Assembly (NCBI RefSeq): GCF_013362815.1
Contig: NZ_JABFVK010000035.1
Span: 31,011 to 95,010 of the forward strand
Source of the DNA: Hamadaea sp.
Lineage (GTDB): Bacteria > Actinomycetota > Actinomycetes > Mycobacteriales > Micromonosporaceae
Direction of reading: 5' to 3'
Length of the DNA stretch: 64,000 bases
Part shown: in pieces, positions 55,401 through 64,000 of the stretch
How positions within the stretch are numbered: position 1 is the stretch's first letter
Layout: each line of letters begins with the position of its first letter
The notes under the pieces: generated by a model
The model's database searches: none
Seen by the model: only the letters and a program-made list of their open reading frames with translations
Told to the model about the DNA's origin: nothing
Program-made: the position numbers and the translations under genes

Positions 55401-58400
55401 CGCTCCCGTTCACCCGACTGGGCTTCGACTCGTTGAGCGCAGTCGAGTTCCGGAACGGCTTGGCGGCAGCGACCGGGTTGGCGTTGCCTGCGACGCTCGT
55501 GTTCGACTACCCCGCGCCCGATGTGCTGGCCCGGTTCCTGACCGCCGAGTACGCCGGCCGCCCCTCGTCCGAGGCGAAAGCAGCAACCGGCGGAGCAACG
55601 GATGAGCCGCTCGCCATCGTGGGTATGGCGTGCCGGTATCCGGGCGAGGTGGCTTCGCCGGACGATCTGTGGCGGCTGGTTGCCGACGGCCGGGAGGGCA
55701 TCGGCGGATTCCCGATCGATCGAGGCTGGGATCTCGATTCGCTGATCGACCTGACGGGTAAGCGGCCGCACACGTCCGTTGTGGACAGAGGCGGGTTCCT
55801 GGCCGACGTGGCGGGCTTCGATGCGGGCTTCTTCGGGATCTCGCCGAACGAAGCGCTGGCGATGGATCCGCAGCAGCGGTTGCTTCTCGAAACTTCGTGG
55901 GAGGCGCTGGAGCGGGCGGAGATCGATCCGGCCGCGCTGAAGGGCAGCCGGACCGGCGTGTTCGTCGGCATGATGTACCACGACTACGTCCACAACAGCG
56001 CCTCGGGCGCGGTGGCGTCGGGCCGCCTGTCGTACTGGTTCGGGCTGGAAGGCCCGGCTGTCACGGTGGACACGGCGTGTTCGTCGTCGCTGGTGGCGCT
56101 GCATTTGGCGGGTCAGGCGCTGCGGTCGGGTGAGTGTTCGCTGGCGTTGGTCGGTGGTGTGACGGTGATGTCGTCGCCGGACTCGTTCGTCGAGTTCTCC
56201 CGGCAAGGCGGGTTGGCTCCGGACGGGCGGTGCAAGTCGTTCGCCGACGCGGCCGACGGTACAAGCTGGTCTGAAGGTGTCGGCATGCTGCTCGTCGAGC
56301 GGCTGTCCGAAGCACGCCGCAACGGCCACCGCATCCTCGCCGTGGTACGCGGCTCCGCCGTCAACCAGGACGGTGCGTCCAACGGGCTCACCGCGCCGAA
56401 CGGACCGTCCCAGCAACGGGTGATCCGCCAGGCGCTCTCGGTCTCCGGACTCCGTGCCTCCGATGTGGATCTCGTGGAAGGCCATGGCACGGGCACGACG
56501 CTGGGCGACCCCATCGAGGCGCAAGCGCTCCTGGCCACCTACGGGCAAGATCGCGACCGGCCGCTGTGGCTGGGCTCGCTCAAGTCCAACATCGGGCACA
56601 GCCAGGCGGCGGCCGGGGTCGGCGGCATCATCAAGCTGGTTCAGGCGATGCGGCACGGCGTACTGCCGCAGACGCTGCACGTCGACAAGCCGTCCGTCCA
56701 GGTGGACTGGTCGGCCGGCGCGGTCGAACTGCTGACGGAGAACCGCCCGTGGCCGGACCTGGGTCGTCCGCGGCGAGCGGCGATCTCGTCGTTCGGCATC
56801 AGCGGCACCAACGCCCACGTGATCCTGGAACAGCCGCCCGCCGACGATCCGGCCGAGGTTCCGGTGCCCGATCCAGTATTGCTGCCGTGGGTGATCTCGG
56901 CGAAGTCGGCTGCGGGACTACGCGGTCAGGCGGCCACGCTCGCGGCGGCGATCGAGTCCGATCCGACACTGAGCGCGGCCGACATCGCGTACGCCCTGGC
57001 GACCGCCCGCCCCGGTCTCGAACACCGCATGGTCGTCGTCGGAAGCGACCGTGAGGAGCTGCTGAGCCGGCTGACCACGGTTCCCGAGTCCCGGGCCGTA
57101 CGCGGAGAGCCGAAGATCGCCGTCCTGTTCTCCGGCCAGGGCTCGCAGCGGCTCGGCATGGGACGCGAGTCGGCGGACGCCTTCCCGGTGTTCTCCGGCG
57201 CGCTGCACGAGGTAGTGGCCGAACTGGATCGCCACCTGGATCGGCCACTCCTCGAAGTGATGTGGGGCTCCGACGAGGAACTGCTGAACCAGACCGCGTA
57301 CGCCCAAGCGGCCTTGTTCGCGGTGGAGACGGCGTTGTTCCGGCTGACCGAGTCGTGGGGCGTACGCCCTGCCTTCCTCGGTGGCCACTCGATCGGTGAG
57401 GTGACCGCCGCCCACGTCGCCGGGGTGCTCTCGCTCGCCGATGCGGCGACGCTGGTGGCCGCCCGGGGCCGCCTGATGCAGGCGCTCCCACCAGGCGGCG
57501 TGATGGTCTCCGTGATCGCGTCCGCAACCGAGGTCGAGAAACACCTGGTCGAAGGCGTGGACATCGCCGCGATCAACGGCCCCGAAGCCGTGGTCCTCTC
57601 CGGTGCCGCCGACGCGGTCGAGCAGGTCGCACGTGCCCTGGCGGAGAAGGGCGTCAAGACCAAGCACCTCCGGGTGTCCCACGCTTTCCACTCCTCGTTG
57701 ATGGACCCGATGCTCGACGAGTTCCGGGAAGTCCTGAATGGACTGAGATTCGGCGAGGCGGCCATCCCGGTGGTGTCGAACGTGACCGGCGACTTCACTC
57801 CGGTCGACCACCCGGAGTACTGGGTGACCCATGTGCGCAACGCCGTCCGGTTCGCCGACGGCTTGACCGCCCTGGAAGCAGCGGGCGCGCAGGTCTTCCT
57901 CGAACTCGGCCCCGACGCCGTGCTCTCCGCGATGGGGGAGGACTTAATCCCCGCGCTGCGGCGGAACCGGCCGGAGGCGTACACGCTCGTGAGTGCCCTC
58001 GGCGACCTGCACGTCGCGGGCGTACGGGTCGACTGGCGGGCCTACTTCGGCCGGACCGGCCGCGCCCGCGTCGAGCTGCCCACCTACGCCTTCCAGCACG
58101 AGCGCTACTGGTCCACCGGCGAGGAGACCAAGGATCTCGCGTCGGTCGGCCAGGGCGCGCTCGGGCATCCACTCGTCGGTGCAGCGGTGGCCCTGGCCTC
58201 CGGTGAGGTGCTGCTCACCGGCCGCCTCTCGCTCGCGACCCATCCGTGGCTGGCCGACCATCAGGTCCTCGGCCGCCCGCTGCTGCCCGGCACGGCCTTC
58301 GTCGAACTCGCGCTCCGAGCCGGCGAGCAGGTCGGTTGCGACCGCCTCGCCGAACTCGTCCTCCATGCGCCGCTCGCGTTGCCGGTTCACGGCGGCGTCC

Positions 58401-60772
58401 AGCTGCAGGTCTCGGCGGGCGCGCCGACCGCGTCCAGCGACCGCATCGTCGCGATCCACTCCCGGCCCGAGGGCGCGGCCGACTGGACCCTGCACGCGCA
58501 GGGCACGCTCGGCGGGTCCGTCACCGATCCGACGTGGGAGCTCACGCAGTGGCCGCCGGCCGGCGCACGGCCGTTGGAACTCGACGGCTTCTACGACGGT
58601 CTGGCTGCGGCAGGTCTGGAATACGGTCCGGTCTTCCAAGGGGTACGCACAGCGTGGCAGTCCGGTAATGACTTGTACGCGGAAGTGGCGCTGCCCACCG
58701 AGGATCGACTGGGAGCCGCCGAGTGCGGAATTCACCCGGCGCTGCTGGACATGGCGCTGCACGATCCCCGGGTCGACGCCGCCCAAGCCGTCCCCGGCGA
58801 GGTGCGCGTTCCCTTCTCGTGGTCCGGCGTCTCGCTGTTCGCCTCCGGGGCGACCGCGTTGCGCGTACACGTGCGAAACACCGGACCGGAAACGTTGACG
58901 CTCGCGATCGCCGACATGAGCGGGCAGCCGGTCGCGAGCGTCGACGCCCTCACCAGCCGGACCATCTCGGCCGACCAGCTGGGCGCGGTGCGCACGGCGG
59001 TCCACGAGGACCTGTTCCAGGTGGACTGGATTCCCGCAGCGACCGGGGCCCGGCCGGAGGTTCGATGGGCGCTGGTGGGGGCGGATGTCGATGACCAGAT
59101 GCCCGAGGTCTTCGTCCTGCCCGTGACCGTGCCGGACGGCGACGTGCCGGGTCGGGTCCGCACCGCTGTGCGTGACGCGGTGACGACGCTACGGTCCTGG
59201 TTGGACGATCCGAAGTGGACATCGTCGAAGCTGGTCGTGCTGGCCGACCGTGGGCTCGCCGGGGCGGCGGTGTGGGGTCTCGTGCGCTCGGCGCAGTCGG
59301 AGAACCCGGGCCGAATCGTGTTGGCCGACGCCGCGCTGGACGACCTGCCGATCGTCGTCGGCGCGGGCGAGTCCCAGGTGATCGTCCGGGGCGGCCAGGC
59401 GTGGGTGCCGAGGCTGGCGCCCATGCCGCTGGCTCAGGACGACTCCGAGGCGGCGGTTTCCTGGGACCTCCCGGGTTCGGTGTTGATCACCGGTGGCACG
59501 AGCGGCCTGGGTGCGGTGGTCGCCCGGCACGTGGTGGCCCAAGGCGCACCGAGCGTCGTCCTGGTGAGCCGCCGGGGCCCGGACGCTCCGGAGGCCGGCG
59601 AGCTGGTGGCCGATCTGCGAGCGCAGGGCGCCCAGGTGACGGTATGCGCGGCGGACGTGTCCGACCGGGCGGCCTTGGCCAGGGTGCTCGACGAGGTTCC
59701 GGACGAGTTCCCCGTGCGCGCCGTGGTCCACGCGGCGGGCGTACTGTCCGACGGCGTTCTGAGCTCGCTGACCCCGGAGAAGATCGACGCCGTACTGCGG
59801 CCGAAGGTCGACGCCGCCTGGCATCTGCACGAGCTGACCAAGGACTCCGGCCTGTCGAGGTTCGTGCTGTTCTCCTCGGCGGCCGGCGTACTCGGCGCGG
59901 CCGGCCAGGGCAACTATGCGGCGGCGAACGCCTTCCTCGACGCCCTCGCGGAGCACCGGCGCGAATCGGGTCTGCCCGCTCAGTCCGTGGCCTGGGGACT
60001 GTGGACCGATTCGGGGACGATGGCCCGGAACCTGACCGAGGCCGACCGGGCCCGGATGGCCCGCTCCGGCGTGGTGGGACTGTCCACCGCAGAGGGAACG
60101 GCGTTGCTGGACCTCGCCGTCGGCACCGATGCCCGTGCCGTCGTGGCGATGCGGCTCGACGCGGGCAGCCTGGCCGACGGCCCGTCCGAGGTTCCGGAGA
60201 TGCTGCGCGCGCTCGCCCCGGGGCGTACGCGTCGCCGGGTCAGCACCGTCGCGCCGATCTCCGGGCTGGCCGACCGGCTGCGGTCGCTCGCCGAACCGGA
60301 GCGTACCGCTGCCGTGCTGGAGCTGGTCCTGACCACGGCGGCCGCGGTGCTGGGCCACGCCGACGCCGGCGCACTGGACCCCGATGAGGCGTTCACCGGG
60401 CTGGGGTTCGACTCACTGAGCGCGGTGGAGTTGCGCAACACGCTCGGCGCGGCCACTGGTCTGGCGCTTCCGGCCACCCTCGTCTTCGACTTCCCGGACC
60501 CGCGTCTGGTCGCGGCGCACATGGCCGCGTTGCTGGTGCCCGACGCCGGATCGGACGACGAGGAAGGGGAGGACCGGTTGCGGCGGCTGTTCACCGAGAT
60601 CCCGCTGCATCGCCTTCGGGACGCCGGTCTCCTGGACAGCCTCCTCGACCTGGCGGGGGTGGCGCGCGTGACCATTCCCGCCCAGCGCGACGCGCTCGAC
60701 GACGTGGACATCGACGACATGGACATCGACAGTTTGATCAACGCGGCCCTCGACGACGCGGCGGAAGGGTGA
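40460..60772 (+). CDS. Giant modular type I polyketide synthase, modules 4 to 7
   Basis: A 6770-residue protein from GTG 40460 (ATG 40466 is an in-frame alternative), with four complete modules, all KS-AT-DH-KR-ACP. The N-terminal docking helix is [24 protein letters not shown] active cysteines are C206, C1881, C3549 and C5207; ACP serines are S1665, S3333, S4991 and S6652. The C-terminus is a different docking type: a helical bundle with [26 protein letters not shown] and an acidic end, [17 protein letters not shown]. No ER domain occurs in any module, so the segment should add alkenes and hydroxyls. Modules 6 and 7 are nearly identical in parts of their KS DNA. The next PKS gene starts 9 nt downstream. 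Confidence 0.96.
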   Translation: MTMANDEKLLEYLKRVTADLQQTRLRLREAEEADHEPIAVVAMSCRYPSGVGSPEQLWDLVAGERDGISGFPADRGWNLDLLSDDPELVGTSYVREGGFLHDAGDFDPEFFGMSPREALATDPQQRIMLELAWEAFERAGIAPDSMRGAQVGVFAGTGAQDYRDLDADAEIVEAYLATGTSASVISGRISYTLGLEGPSVTVDTACSSSLVALHLAVQALRRRECGMALAGGVMVMSTMVPFVAFSRQRGLAPDGRCKPFSESADGTGWSEGAGLILLERLSDAHRNGHPVLAIVRGSAVNSDGAANGLTAPSGPAQQRVIRQALADARLTTSQIDVIEAHGTGTTLGDPIEAQALLATYGQNRPADRPLWLGSLKSNIGHSQAAAGVGGIIKMVMALRHGVLPKTLHVSEPTSHVDWSAGAVELLTEARDWPRDDNPRRAGVSSFGLSGTNVHVILEEAPEPEPEAVEPRRSPDVVPLVLSGRGQDALRAQSARIGVLLDASEGPELLDVAYSLTTSRTSLSHRAVVFDGAVGLAALAAGQETANVISGVSAETARVAFVFPGQGSQWPGMAVGLLDACGPFADRLAECAEALRPHVDWDLIDVLRQRPGAPGLDDVDVVQPVLWAVMVSLAEAWRSMGVEPAAVAGHSQGEVAAACVAGALSLADGAKVVAVRSRIIREELAGQGGMMSIALPVERVRERLRDGLEIAAVNGPESVVVCGRTDALDSLYEAVVADGVQARRIPVDYASHSAFIEQVEDRIRTELAGISPQPSDVPFYSTVTAGVLDTSGLDAGYWYRNLRHTVRFEETTRALLADGIGVFVEASPHPGLLVGLSGTIAATGARAVALGSLRRDEGDLRRFLVSVAEAYVAGAPVDWRTVFAGSGARPADLPTYPFQRSRYWPDEPQRAGDVTAAGLESADHPLLGASVMLAGTEGLLLTGRLSATAQRWLADHVSNGSVRVPSATFVELAIRAGDEVGCGLLDELTLGAPLLLPAQGGVQLQVSVGAPDDTGRRELAVFARENADGPWIRHASGRLSPRVTASASPVGEWPPRGATAVPLEGAYDQLSAAGLQLGPVFRGVRTLWRRGEEVLAEVELPEQARSEAGRLRMHPALLEGIAHAAVMGGVPDGAVAEPAAWTSLRLHATGATTIRVRMAWDARTLVAIEAADEAGDPVLSADTLSWRDLAMDERATAHAADSLYRVDWVPVAAAETGEVSWIDWASIVDDEPVPDVVVLNVPGGLRPDDLRAATSLTLEVLQRWLAEDRYADAKLVVRTRGAVGEVTDPAAAAVWGLVRSAQSENPGQIILLDGDVDISVLLNSGEPQVLVRDGQMYAPRLARLSPATEAPDLSTGPVLITGGTGALGALFARHLVTEYGVRELLLVGRAGPAAPGAESLKAELTELGADVQIVACDVADREALASLLHGVRLTGVVHAAGVLDDGVIGSLTPEKMDAVLRPKADAAWNLHELTQDMNLAAFVLFSGAAGLLGSPGQGNYAAANAYLDALASYRRSAGLAAQSLAWGLWSRAGRMTGSLSSTDISRISQGGVFALADDEGLALFDAALGTGEATVVPIRLDLAMLRARGENMPDVLRTLVPQVRRRTAGTKDESGVLRRQLAALPEPDWERALLDLVLNQAALVLRFESVRSLIPDRPFKDLGFDSLTSVEFRNRLAAASGLRLPVTVVFDHPTPLALARYLLSEVRGDAVEVRPATIDVSTTEPIAIVGMACRYPGGANTPEALWRIVAEGLDVVSGFPTDRGWDGERHFDPTGRRQDTTYVNQGGFLYGAAEFDAEFFGISPKEARTMDPQQRLLLETSWEALEHSGVDPMSLKGSPTGVFVGMAFHDYAHNNSTGAIASGRVAYVLGLEGPAVTVDTACSSSLVSMHLAIQALRAGDCSLALAGGVAVMASMDNFIEFSRQRALSPDGRSRAFAAAADGTSWSEGVGMLLLERLSDAERNGHRILAVVRGSAVNQDGASNGLTAPNGPSQQRVIRQALANARLSAADVDVVEAHGTGTTLGDPIEAQALLATYGQGRPVDRPLWLGSLKSNVGHPQAASGVGGVIKMVLAMQHGVLPKTLHVDEPTPHVDWSAGSVELLTEAREWPELGRPRRAGVSSFGISGTNAHVIIEQSVSGRAALQGDSGRESSGAIVPWALSARSAEGLRAQASKLASFVESEPELRPVDVGYSLITERALLEHRAVVAGSDREELLRGLAALSTAESRAVRAEPKLAALFSGQGSQRLGMGRELYAAFPVFASALSEAVTELDQHLDRPLLDVMWGDDAELLDQTGYTQAALFAVETALFRLAESWGVRPDFVGGHSIGEVTAAHVAGVLSLADAAKLVAARGRLMQALPAGGVMVSVAAPEADVLPLLADGGLVDGALADGACVDIAAVNGSASVVLSGAEDAVTSVVSVLEERGVKTKQLRVSHAFHSALMDPMLDEFREVLNGLTFTEPTIPVVSNVTGDFTPVNNPEYWVTHVRDAVRFADGITTLEAAGAQVFFELGPDAVLSGMAEGQGTFIPAQRRNREEPLTMVNALGALHTAGARVDWSAYFAGSGATRVDLPTYAFQRTHYWMTADETADPESVGQGAVEHPLLGAMVALAGSDSLVLTGRLSVATHPWLADHRILDRILLPGTGFVELAVLAADHCGCPLVEELVLHVPLVLPEHGGVQVQVTVGAPTDDGIRPISVHARHEDDASDDWVLHADGRLAPDATQPSWVLDQWPPTGAQHVDLTTFYDDLAEAGLDYGPTFRGLRNAWLADGTVLAEVALSESAGTGEFGVHPGLLDAALHAVALGRAEAQVALPFAWSKVALHAAGQSSLRVQVTPTQGDAVTLRVADQSGRPVLSVEALLSRPVTAAQVTRPSDALFRVEWSRSEVVPQQIDWYALDAVGTRELADVAVLDLTAYSDARVAVHEALRSIQGWLADERAAATRLVVLADRSLAGSAVWGLVRSAQSENPGRIVLADAGVADLPLLIGSGESQVAVRDGEVFVPRLVRVPAAGSGIAWDLPGSVLITGGTGGLGAVVARHAVARGASCVVLVSRRGESAPGAAELVAELRESGAAVVVCAADVADRDALVEVLGQVPPQFPLRTVVHAAGVLDDGVLESLTPERLDAVLGPKMDAAWHLHELTADLDLSAFVLFSAAAGVLGAPGQGNYAAANSYLDALAAFRVEQGLPAQSIAWGLWEQETAMTARLSEADRARMARAGVLPLSIADGTELLDVAGAAGEPALVALKLDPGALASAGMIPDLLRGLVRGRARRKLGTATSGAPVLEAASSIASDEERAALALRVVLDHVAAVLGHADASRIDPAQAFTSLGFDSLSAVEFRNGLAVATGLALPATLVFDYPAPDVLARFLSDELAGRSSVATSVATTTVSDEPLAIVGMACRFPGGVTSPDELWRLVADGREGIGGFPLDRGWDLDSLIDLSGRRPETSSVDRGGFLDNAGGFDAGFFGISPNEALAMDPQQRLLLETSWEALERAEIDPAALKGSRTGVFVGMMYHDYAHSGASGAVASGRLSYWFGLEGPAVTVDTACSSSLVALHLAGQALRSGECSLALVGGVTVMSSPDSFVEFSRQGGLAPDGRCKSFADAADGTSWSEGVGMLLVERLSEARRNGHRILAVVRGSAVNQDGASNGLTAPNGPSQQRVIRQALANARLSAADVDAVEAHGTGTTLGDPIEAQALLATYGQDRAEPLWLGSLKSNIGHAQAAAGVAGIIKMVLAMRHGVLPRTLNVDTPSSYVDWSAGAVELLTEAREWPDLDRPRRAAVSSFGISGTNAHVILEQGPVEHEVRAESDTALPVIPWMLSARTGPALRAQAAALAAYAAGNGELSDLDVARTLMRRPVLEHRAVVTGSSRDELLAALASVDTSSAVHTTPSVAVLFSGQGSQRLGMGRELYAAFPVFSAALNEVVGALDGLLDRPLLEVMWGDDAEFLNETGYAQPALFAVETALFRLTESWGVRPDFVGGHSIGEVTAAHVAGVLSLSDAAKLVAARGRLMQALPSGGVMVSVAASEADVLPMLADDALADGAHVDVAAINGSAAVVLSGAEQAVARVVAELERRGVKTKQLRVSHAFHSSLMDPMLDEFRAVLNGLSFGEATIPVVSNVTGDFTPVSDPEYWVTHVRNAVRFADGVQALESAGARVFLELGPDAVLSGMAEGQGTFIPAQRRNREEAATVITALGDLHVAGVPVRWSALLGERRSTAVELPTYAFQRSHYWRVEADATDPAAAGLGSVTHPLLGAAVPLAGSDAQVFTGRFSLATHPWLADHRILGQMLFPGTGLVELALQAGGRLDELVLRAPLVVPEQGAVTIQVSVGAGTDRGTRSVSVYSRLENAGEWTLHAQGVLSDEADPQDWELAEWPPPGTHPVDVDGFYAGLAEADLVYGPVFQGLRAAWRSDTDLYAEVELPEAVHEAAQAYGLHPALFDAALHDPRITANQSDGEAKVPFAWSGVSLFATGATRLRVHLRSLDGDAMSLRLADPAGRPVASVVSVAVRTVSADQLVQSGPAIADCLYQVDWVPGDESLSTGDLGQDIVVPVADTAGTLPERALAATTSTLAAIQYWLGDERSSAGRIVVLTRGAVRMSTADGVPDPVQAAVWGLVRAAQAENPGRIVLVDAVTESELLAAAVQSGATEVAIRGDRLWFPRLTRTPIPEHAVSWDLPGTVLITGGTGGVGAVAARHVVDRGAPSVLLLSRRGPAAEGAEELAADLRTRGAVVTIVAGDAADRESLSAALTQVPSEYPLAAVVHAAGVLDDGVLTSLTPEKVSTVFRPKVDAAYLLHELTRELGLSRFVLFSSVAGVLGAPGQANYAAANAFLDALAALRAEQGLPAQSVAWGLWAQTSAMTAHLSSADRARMSRSGVLALSEGEGTALLDAAVAVSAPALIAMRLDGSGQVGDVPDLLRGLVRTRRQAGTAPAAGGLARRVLAAPAEERESILLDVVLTQAASVLGHRDTAALAPALPFTRLGFDSLSAVEFRNGLAAATGLALPATLVFDYPAPDVLARFLTAEYAGRPSSEAKAATGGATDEPLAIVGMACRYPGEVASPDDLWRLVADGREGIGGFPIDRGWDLDSLIDLTGKRPHTSVVDRGGFLADVAGFDAGFFGISPNEALAMDPQQRLLLETSWEALERAEIDPAALKGSRTGVFVGMMYHDYVHNSASGAVASGRLSYWFGLEGPAVTVDTACSSSLVALHLAGQALRSGECSLALVGGVTVMSSPDSFVEFSRQGGLAPDGRCKSFADAADGTSWSEGVGMLLVERLSEARRNGHRILAVVRGSAVNQDGASNGLTAPNGPSQQRVIRQALSVSGLRASDVDLVEGHGTGTTLGDPIEAQALLATYGQDRDRPLWLGSLKSNIGHSQAAAGVGGIIKLVQAMRHGVLPQTLHVDKPSVQVDWSAGAVELLTENRPWPDLGRPRRAAISSFGISGTNAHVILEQPPADDPAEVPVPDPVLLPWVISAKSAAGLRGQAATLAAAIESDPTLSAADIAYALATARPGLEHRMVVVGSDREELLSRLTTVPESRAVRGEPKIAVLFSGQGSQRLGMGRESADAFPVFSGALHEVVAELDRHLDRPLLEVMWGSDEELLNQTAYAQAALFAVETALFRLTESWGVRPAFLGGHSIGEVTAAHVAGVLSLADAATLVAARGRLMQALPPGGVMVSVIASATEVEKHLVEGVDIAAINGPEAVVLSGAADAVEQVARALAEKGVKTKHLRVSHAFHSSLMDPMLDEFREVLNGLRFGEAAIPVVSNVTGDFTPVDHPEYWVTHVRNAVRFADGLTALEAAGAQVFLELGPDAVLSAMGEDLIPALRRNRPEAYTLVSALGDLHVAGVRVDWRAYFGRTGRARVELPTYAFQHERYWSTGEETKDLASVGQGALGHPLVGAAVALASGEVLLTGRLSLATHPWLADHQVLGRPLLPGTAFVELALRAGEQVGCDRLAELVLHAPLALPVHGGVQLQVSAGAPTASSDRIVAIHSRPEGAADWTLHAQGTLGGSVTDPTWELTQWPPAGARPLELDGFYDGLAAAGLEYGPVFQGVRTAWQSGNDLYAEVALPTEDRLGAAECGIHPALLDMALHDPRVDAAQAVPGEVRVPFSWSGVSLFASGATALRVHVRNTGPETLTLAIADMSGQPVASVDALTSRTISADQLGAVRTAVHEDLFQVDWIPAATGARPEVRWALVGADVDDQMPEVFVLPVTVPDGDVPGRVRTAVRDAVTTLRSWLDDPKWTSSKLVVLADRGLAGAAVWGLVRSAQSENPGRIVLADAALDDLPIVVGAGESQVIVRGGQAWVPRLAPMPLAQDDSEAAVSWDLPGSVLITGGTSGLGAVVARHVVAQGAPSVVLVSRRGPDAPEAGELVADLRAQGAQVTVCAADVSDRAALARVLDEVPDEFPVRAVVHAAGVLSDGVLSSLTPEKIDAVLRPKVDAAWHLHELTKDSGLSRFVLFSSAAGVLGAAGQGNYAAANAFLDALAEHRRESGLPAQSVAWGLWTDSGTMARNLTEADRARMARSGVVGLSTAEGTALLDLAVGTDARAVVAMRLDAGSLADGPSEVPEMLRALAPGRTRRRVSTVAPISGLADRLRSLAEPERTAAVLELVLTTAAAVLGHADAGALDPDEAFTGLGFDSLSAVELRNTLGAATGLALPATLVFDFPDPRLVAAHMAALLVPDAGSDDEEGEDRLRRLFTEIPLHRLRDAGLLDSLLDLAGVARVTIPAQRDALDDVDIDDMDIDSLINAALDDAAEG
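40565..45570 (+). other. PKS module 4: KS-AT-DH-KR-ACP, methylmalonyl, damaged reductive loop
   Basis: AT has S650 in GHSQGE and YASH (H751), the methylmalonyl signature. DH keeps [10 protein letters not shown] (H955) but reads [10 protein letters not shown], with E1118 in place of the catalytic Asp, and LGP instead of YGP. KR has LDD (1442-1444) and Y1499, but the position 13 residues before the Tyr, normally Ser, is G1486 (LFSGAAG). ACP has S1665. Depending on which changes are tolerated, the unit carries a methyl branch with a ketone or hydroxyl; an alkene is least likely. Confidence 0.85.
45626..50580 (+). other. PKS module 5: KS-AT-DH-KR-ACP, malonyl
   Basis: KS has C1881. AT has S2326 in GHSIGE and HAFH (H2438), giving malonate. 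DH has H2632 in [10 protein letters not shown], with Asp at the usual Gly of HxxxGxxxxP, and D2795 in LLDAALH with YGPTF. KR has LDD (3110-3112) and Y3167, but A3154 (LFSAAAG) takes the catalytic Ser position. ACP has S3333. If KR works the unit is an alkene, the first of a conjugated run with modules 6 and 7. Confidence 0.88.
50630..55550 (+). other. PKS module 6: KS-AT-DH-KR-ACP, malonyl, complete alkene-forming loop
   Basis: KS has C3549. AT has S3986 in GHSIGE and HAFH (H4093). DH has the full [10 protein letters not shown] motif (H4287), D4445 in LFDAALH and YGPVF. KR has LDD (4773-4775), S4817 and Y4830, a complete B-type site. ACP has S4991. All residues expected for an E-alkene are present. 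Confidence 0.92.
50840..51445 (+). repeat. KS6 copy of a near-identical 0.6-kb segment
   Basis: This part of KS6 matches 55814-56419 in KS7 at a constant offset of 4974 bp. Long runs are identical, including third codon positions, for example the stretch from GCATTTGGCGGGTCAGGC (51127) through the motif [16 protein letters not shown]. The shared stretch uses more T- and G-ending codons than its surroundings. Recent duplication or gene conversion explains it. Confidence 0.85.
55604..60530 (+). other. PKS module 7: KS-AT-DH-KR-ACP, malonyl, complete alkene-forming loop
   Basis: KS has C5207; the first active-site His lies in VEGHGTG rather than VEAHGTG. AT has S5644 in GHSIGE and HAFH (H5744). 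DH has [10 protein letters not shown] (H5934), D6097 in LLDMALH and YGPVF. KR reads LSD at 6429-6431, keeping the second, diagnostic Asp of the B-type motif, with S6473 and Y6486. ACP has S6652. An alkene is expected. Confidence 0.92.
55814..56419 (+). repeat. KS7 copy of a near-identical 0.6-kb segment
   Basis: This is the partner of 50840-51445 in KS6. Differences are a few scattered, mostly synonymous bases and a short variable patch coding HSGAS versus HNSAS. Identity fades on both sides of the block. Confidence 0.85.
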
Positions 60773-60781
60773 CGACGAGTC

Positions 60782-63700
60782 ATGGTCAACGCAGACGGGA
60801 AGGCCGACGGCAAGATCGTCGAGGCGCTGCGGGCGTCGGTGAAGGAGGCCGAGCGGCTCCGGGCGAAGAATCGTGAGCTGCTCGCCGCGTCGCACGAGCC
60901 GCTCGCGATCGTGGGAATGGCCTGCCGTTATCCGGGTGGGGTCACCTCGCCGGAGGACCTCTGGCAGCTGGTCGCCGAGGGCCGTGACGCGATCGGCGGG
61001 TTCCCGGTCGATCGGGGCTGGGATCTCGGCTCGCTCGTCGACCCGATCGGGGAGCAGCCCGGGACGACCTATGTGGACCAAGGTGGCTTCCTCGCCACGC
61101 CGGGCGCGTTCGACACGGTGTTCTTCGGGATCGGCCCGAACGAGGCGATCAGGATGGATCCCCAGCAACGGCTGCTGCTGGAGACGACCTGGGAGGCACT
61201 GGAGCGGGCGGAGATCGATCCGGCCTCGCTGAAGGGCAGCAAGACGGGCGTGTACGTCGGCATGATGTACCACGACTACCCCTACAGCAACGCCGCGGGC
61301 GCGGTGGCCTCCGGCCGCCTGTCCTACTGGTACGGGCTCGAAGGCCCGTCCCTCACGGTGGACACCGCTTGTTCCTCGTCGTTGGCAGCGCTGCACCTGG
61401 CCACACAAGCGCTGCGGTCCGGCGAATGCACGATGGCGCTGGTCGGTGGTGTCGCGGTGATGGCTCAGCCGGACGTGTTCGTCGAGTTCTCCCGGCAGAA
61501 GGCGTTGTCCAAGGACGGCCGCTGCAGGTCGTTCGCCGCGGCGGCCGACGGGACGAGCTGGGCCGAAGGCGTCGGCATGATCGTGGTGGAACGCCTCAGC
61601 GACGCCGAGCACGCTGGGCATACCGTGCTCGCGGTGGTCCGCGGAACCGCCGTCAACCAAGACGGTGCTTCCAACGGGCTCACCGCCCCCAGCGGTCCGT
61701 CCCAGCAGCGGGTGATCCGGCAGGCGCTGGCCAACGCCCGGGTGGCCGCCGACCAGGTCGACGTCGTGGAGGCGCACGGCACCGGCACGACGCTGGGCGA
61801 TCCGATCGAGGCGCAGGCCTTGCTGGCGACCTACGGGCAGAACCGCCCGGCCGATCGTCCACTGTGGCTCGGCTCGCTGAAGTCGAACATCGGGCACTCG
61901 CAGGCCGCCGCCGGGGTGGGCGGGATCATCAAGATGGTCATGGCGCTGCGACATGGCGTACTGCCGAAGACGTTGCACGTCGACGAGCCCACGCCGCACG
62001 TCGACTGGTCGGCCGGGCAGGTGAAGCTGCTCACCGAGGCCCGGGAGTGGCCGAAGGCCGACCATCCCCGTCGCGCCGCCGTCTCCTCGTTCGGGGTCAG
62101 TGGCACCAACGCCCACATCGTGCTCGAAGAGGCACCGGCGTCAGCGCCGCCGGAACCGGCCTCCCCGTTGGCGGCGGTGCCACTGCTTCTGTCCGCCAAG
62201 TCGGCCGACGGCATACGCGCTCAGGCGAGTCAGCTTCTCACCTATGTGGATGATCATGCGGACGTCACGCCGGAGGAGGTCGCGTACGCCCTGATGCGTC
62301 GGCCCGCTCTCGAACACCGCGCGGTGGTGGTAGGCGAGGATCGTGAGCGACTGCGTACGTCGCTCGCCGCGCTCGCCGCCGAGGAGCCCACTACGACGGT
62401 GGTACGCGGCCGGGCCGCCCGTGGTGGTGGCCTGGTGTGGGTGTTCCCGGGTCAGGGTTCGCAGTGGCTGGGCATGGGTGCGGAGTTGCTCGAGTCTTCG
62501 CCGGTGTTCGGTCAGGTGGTGGCCGATTGCGACGAGGTGCTGGCGGATTTGGCGGGTTGGTCGGCCGCCGATGTGCTGCGGGATGTGACGGGTGCGCCGT
62601 CGTTGGAGCGGGTGGACGTCGTTCAGCCGGTGTTGTTCGTGATGATGGCGGGGTTGGCCGCTGTGTGGCGGTCGCTCGGTGTGACTCCGGACGTGGTGGT
62701 CGGTCACTCGCAGGGTGAGGTCGCGGCGGCGTACGTGGCGGGTGGTCTGTCGCTGGCGGACGCGTTGCGGGTGGTCGTTCTCCGCAGTCGCGCGGTGTTG
62801 GGCATCGCGGGCACCGGCGGCATGATCTCAGTACCGTTGCCGGCCGGCGAACTCGGCGACCTCGGACCCGACGTCAGCGTCGCCGCCCTCAACGGAGCCG
62901 CGTCGGTCGTGTTGTCGGGGCCGGACGGCGACCTGGAGAAACTGCTTTCGGCGTACGCCGACGCCGGAGTGCGGGCCCGCCGGATTCCGGTGGACTACGC
63001 CTCTCACTCCGTGGCGGTCGACCGACTGCGGGACGAGATCCTCCAGGCGTTGGAGTCGATCCGGCCCGTCGCGTCCGGCGTCCCGTTCTACTCCACGGTC
63101 ACCGGCGAGCTGATGGACACCGCCGGCCTGGATGCGGCGTACTGGTTCCGGAACCTCCGGGAGACCGTGCGATTCGAGCCGGTGCTGCGCCTGCTCGCCG
63201 ACCGGGGTCACCGGACTTTTGTCGAGGTCAGCCCGCATCCGGTGATCACGGTGAGCATCCGCGAGACATTGGATGAGGCTCGGGTCGTCGGTTCGCTGCG
63301 CCGCAACGAAGGCGGCATGTCCCGGGTTTTGCTCTCCGCCGGGGAACTCCACACCGGCGGCGTCGACGTGGACTGGCCGGCGTTGTTCGGCGGAGCGCCA
63401 CCGCGACCGGCCCAGATCCCGACGTACGCCTTCGACCGCCAGCAGTTCTGGTTGACCGAAGGGCCGAGCGGCGACGATCCGAGCGCGCTGGGACTGCTGC
63501 CGGTCGAGCACAACTTCCTTCGTGCGGCCGGTTCGGTCGGCTCAGCGGATCTCGTGGTGCTGAGGGGTCGGGTGTCCGCCTCCCGCCAGGCGTGGGTGAA
63601 CGACCACGCCGCGTTGGACACGTTGCTGCTTCCCGGTACGGCGTTGGTGGACCTGGCGCTGTGCGCCGCCGACCAGACCGGCTGCCAAACGATCGAGGAA

Positions 63701-64000
63701 CTGGCCCTCCGGGCGCCCCTTCTCCTGCCGCCCGACGGCGATCTCGCCCTGCAAGTGGTGGTCTCAGCGCCCGACGACGCCGGTCGCCGCGGCGTCGGGC
63801 TGTACAGCCGGGCGGCGAACGGGCCGGCCGACCAACCCTGGACTCATCACGCGGAAGGCGTACTCGGCTCCGAAGCGCCTGCGGTTCCCGGTGATCTCCG
63901 GACGTGGCCGCCCGCCGACGCTCAGCGGATCGAGGTCGACGGGGTCTACGACCGGCTACGCGACGAAGGCTACGGATACGGCCCGGCGTTCCAGGGGCTC
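60782..64000 (+). CDS. Modular type I polyketide synthase, module 8 onward, partial
   Basis: ATG 60782 opens a frame that stays open for 1073 codons to the right edge. The docking helix [25 protein letters not shown] differs from the YLKRxTAxL type of the three upstream proteins and fits the acidic C-terminus of the preceding one. Module 8 begins with KS (C197 in DTACSSS, VEAHGTG) and an AT with GHSQGE (S643) and YASH (H742), predicting methylmalonyl-CoA. A DH with [10 protein letters not shown] (H942, Asp at the usual Gly) is cut after YGPAFQGL. The gene, and with it the KR, ACP, later modules and chain release, continues outside the window. Confidence 0.95.
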   Translation, partial: MVNADGKADGKIVEALRASVKEAERLRAKNRELLAASHEPLAIVGMACRYPGGVTSPEDLWQLVAEGRDAIGGFPVDRGWDLGSLVDPIGEQPGTTYVDQGGFLATPGAFDTVFFGIGPNEAIRMDPQQRLLLETTWEALERAEIDPASLKGSKTGVYVGMMYHDYPYSNAAGAVASGRLSYWYGLEGPSLTVDTACSSSLAALHLATQALRSGECTMALVGGVAVMAQPDVFVEFSRQKALSKDGRCRSFAAAADGTSWAEGVGMIVVERLSDAEHAGHTVLAVVRGTAVNQDGASNGLTAPSGPSQQRVIRQALANARVAADQVDVVEAHGTGTTLGDPIEAQALLATYGQNRPADRPLWLGSLKSNIGHSQAAAGVGGIIKMVMALRHGVLPKTLHVDEPTPHVDWSAGQVKLLTEAREWPKADHPRRAAVSSFGVSGTNAHIVLEEAPASAPPEPASPLAAVPLLLSAKSADGIRAQASQLLTYVDDHADVTPEEVAYALMRRPALEHRAVVVGEDRERLRTSLAALAAEEPTTTVVRGRAARGGGLVWVFPGQGSQWLGMGAELLESSPVFGQVVADCDEVLADLAGWSAADVLRDVTGAPSLERVDVVQPVLFVMMAGLAAVWRSLGVTPDVVVGHSQGEVAAAYVAGGLSLADALRVVVLRSRAVLGIAGTGGMISVPLPAGELGDLGPDVSVAALNGAASVVLSGPDGDLEKLLSAYADAGVRARRIPVDYASHSVAVDRLRDEILQALESIRPVASGVPFYSTVTGELMDTAGLDAAYWFRNLRETVRFEPVLRLLADRGHRTFVEVSPHPVITVSIRETLDEARVVGSLRRNEGGMSRVLLSAGELHTGGVDVDWPALFGGAPPRPAQIPTYAFDRQQFWLTEGPSGDDPSALGLLPVEHNFLRAAGSVGSADLVVLRGRVSASRQAWVNDHAALDTLLLPGTALVDLALCAADQTGCQTIEELALRAPLLLPPDGDLALQVVVSAPDDAGRRGVGLYSRAANGPADQPWTHHAEGVLGSEAPAVPGDLRTWPPADAQRIEVDGVYDRLRDEGYGYGPAFQGL

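Noticed and set aside
1..64000. Insertion sequences, integrases, attachment sites, CRISPR arrays and tRNA genes
   Set aside because: I looked for transposase motifs, terminal inverted repeats, regularly spaced repeats and tRNA cloverleaf signatures while reading and found none I could support.

Overview
The window is high-GC DNA with GTG starts, dense gene packing and strong G/C third-position bias. Multimodular type I PKS genes, a CBM13-bearing arabinofuranosidase and many actinobacterial hypothetical families point to an actinomycete. Heavy use of the word (C)GTAC inside coding regions suggests Micromonosporaceae, but that placement is inference.

Left part (1-14.3 kb). A secreted GH54 alpha-L-arabinofuranosidase runs off the left edge on the minus strand. 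It is followed by a decayed TIM-barrel gene of the actinobacterial family annotated as 'abortive infection protein', translationally coupled to a small HTH protein that sits behind two tandem palindromes, and by a large polytopic membrane protein. Then comes a coherent L-fucose utilisation locus. On the minus strand lie a FadR-type GntR regulator and two dehydrogenases (MDR and SDR). Divergent to them on the plus strand are L-fuconate dehydratase, a complete RbsABC-like sugar importer, an L-rhamnose-type mutarotase and a signal-less GH29 alpha-L-fucosidase. The genes fit uptake of fucose or small fucosides, intracellular cleavage, and non-phosphorylative oxidation through fuconate and 2-keto-3-deoxyfuconate. 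No lactonase and no final aldolase or hydrolase is visible.

Middle part (14.3-25.8 kb). A mosaic of small housekeeping or accessory genes: a LysR regulator with a divergent DUF1330 protein, an FAD monooxygenase divergent from a TetR regulator with a shared palindrome, an AraC regulator with a RibD/DHFR-like reductase, a two-domain VOC protein, several hypotheticals, a type I signal peptidase, a HEAT-repeat protein and a coupled pair of small unknown proteins.

Right part (25.8-64 kb). The left end of a modular type I PKS cluster. It opens with an orphan PqqD-like (RiPP recognition element) protein and a TetR regulator among related dyad sites, then a leader region with 13-bp tandem repeats. 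Four collinear PKS genes follow, separated by 6, 24 and 9 nt: modules 1-2, module 3, modules 4-7 in one 6770-residue protein, and the start of module 8, which is cut by the right edge. Domain reading: M1 KS-AT-DH-KR-ACP, M2 KS-AT-ACP, M3 KS-AT-KR-ACP, M4 to M7 KS-AT-DH-KR-ACP, M8 KS-AT-DH...; no ER is seen. AT motifs predict malonate in M2, M3, M5, M6 and M7, methylmalonate in M4 and M8, and an ambiguous extender in M1. The product is probably a polyene-containing polyketide, with two or three conjugated double bonds from M5-M7. No loading module, thioesterase, glycosyltransferase or tailoring gene of the cluster lies in the window, so the product cannot be named. Several KR and DH domains carry active-site substitutions, two KS segments are almost identical in DNA, and AT8 contains a stretch of foreign-looking codon use.

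No tRNA, rRNA, CRISPR array, transposase or integrase was recognised.
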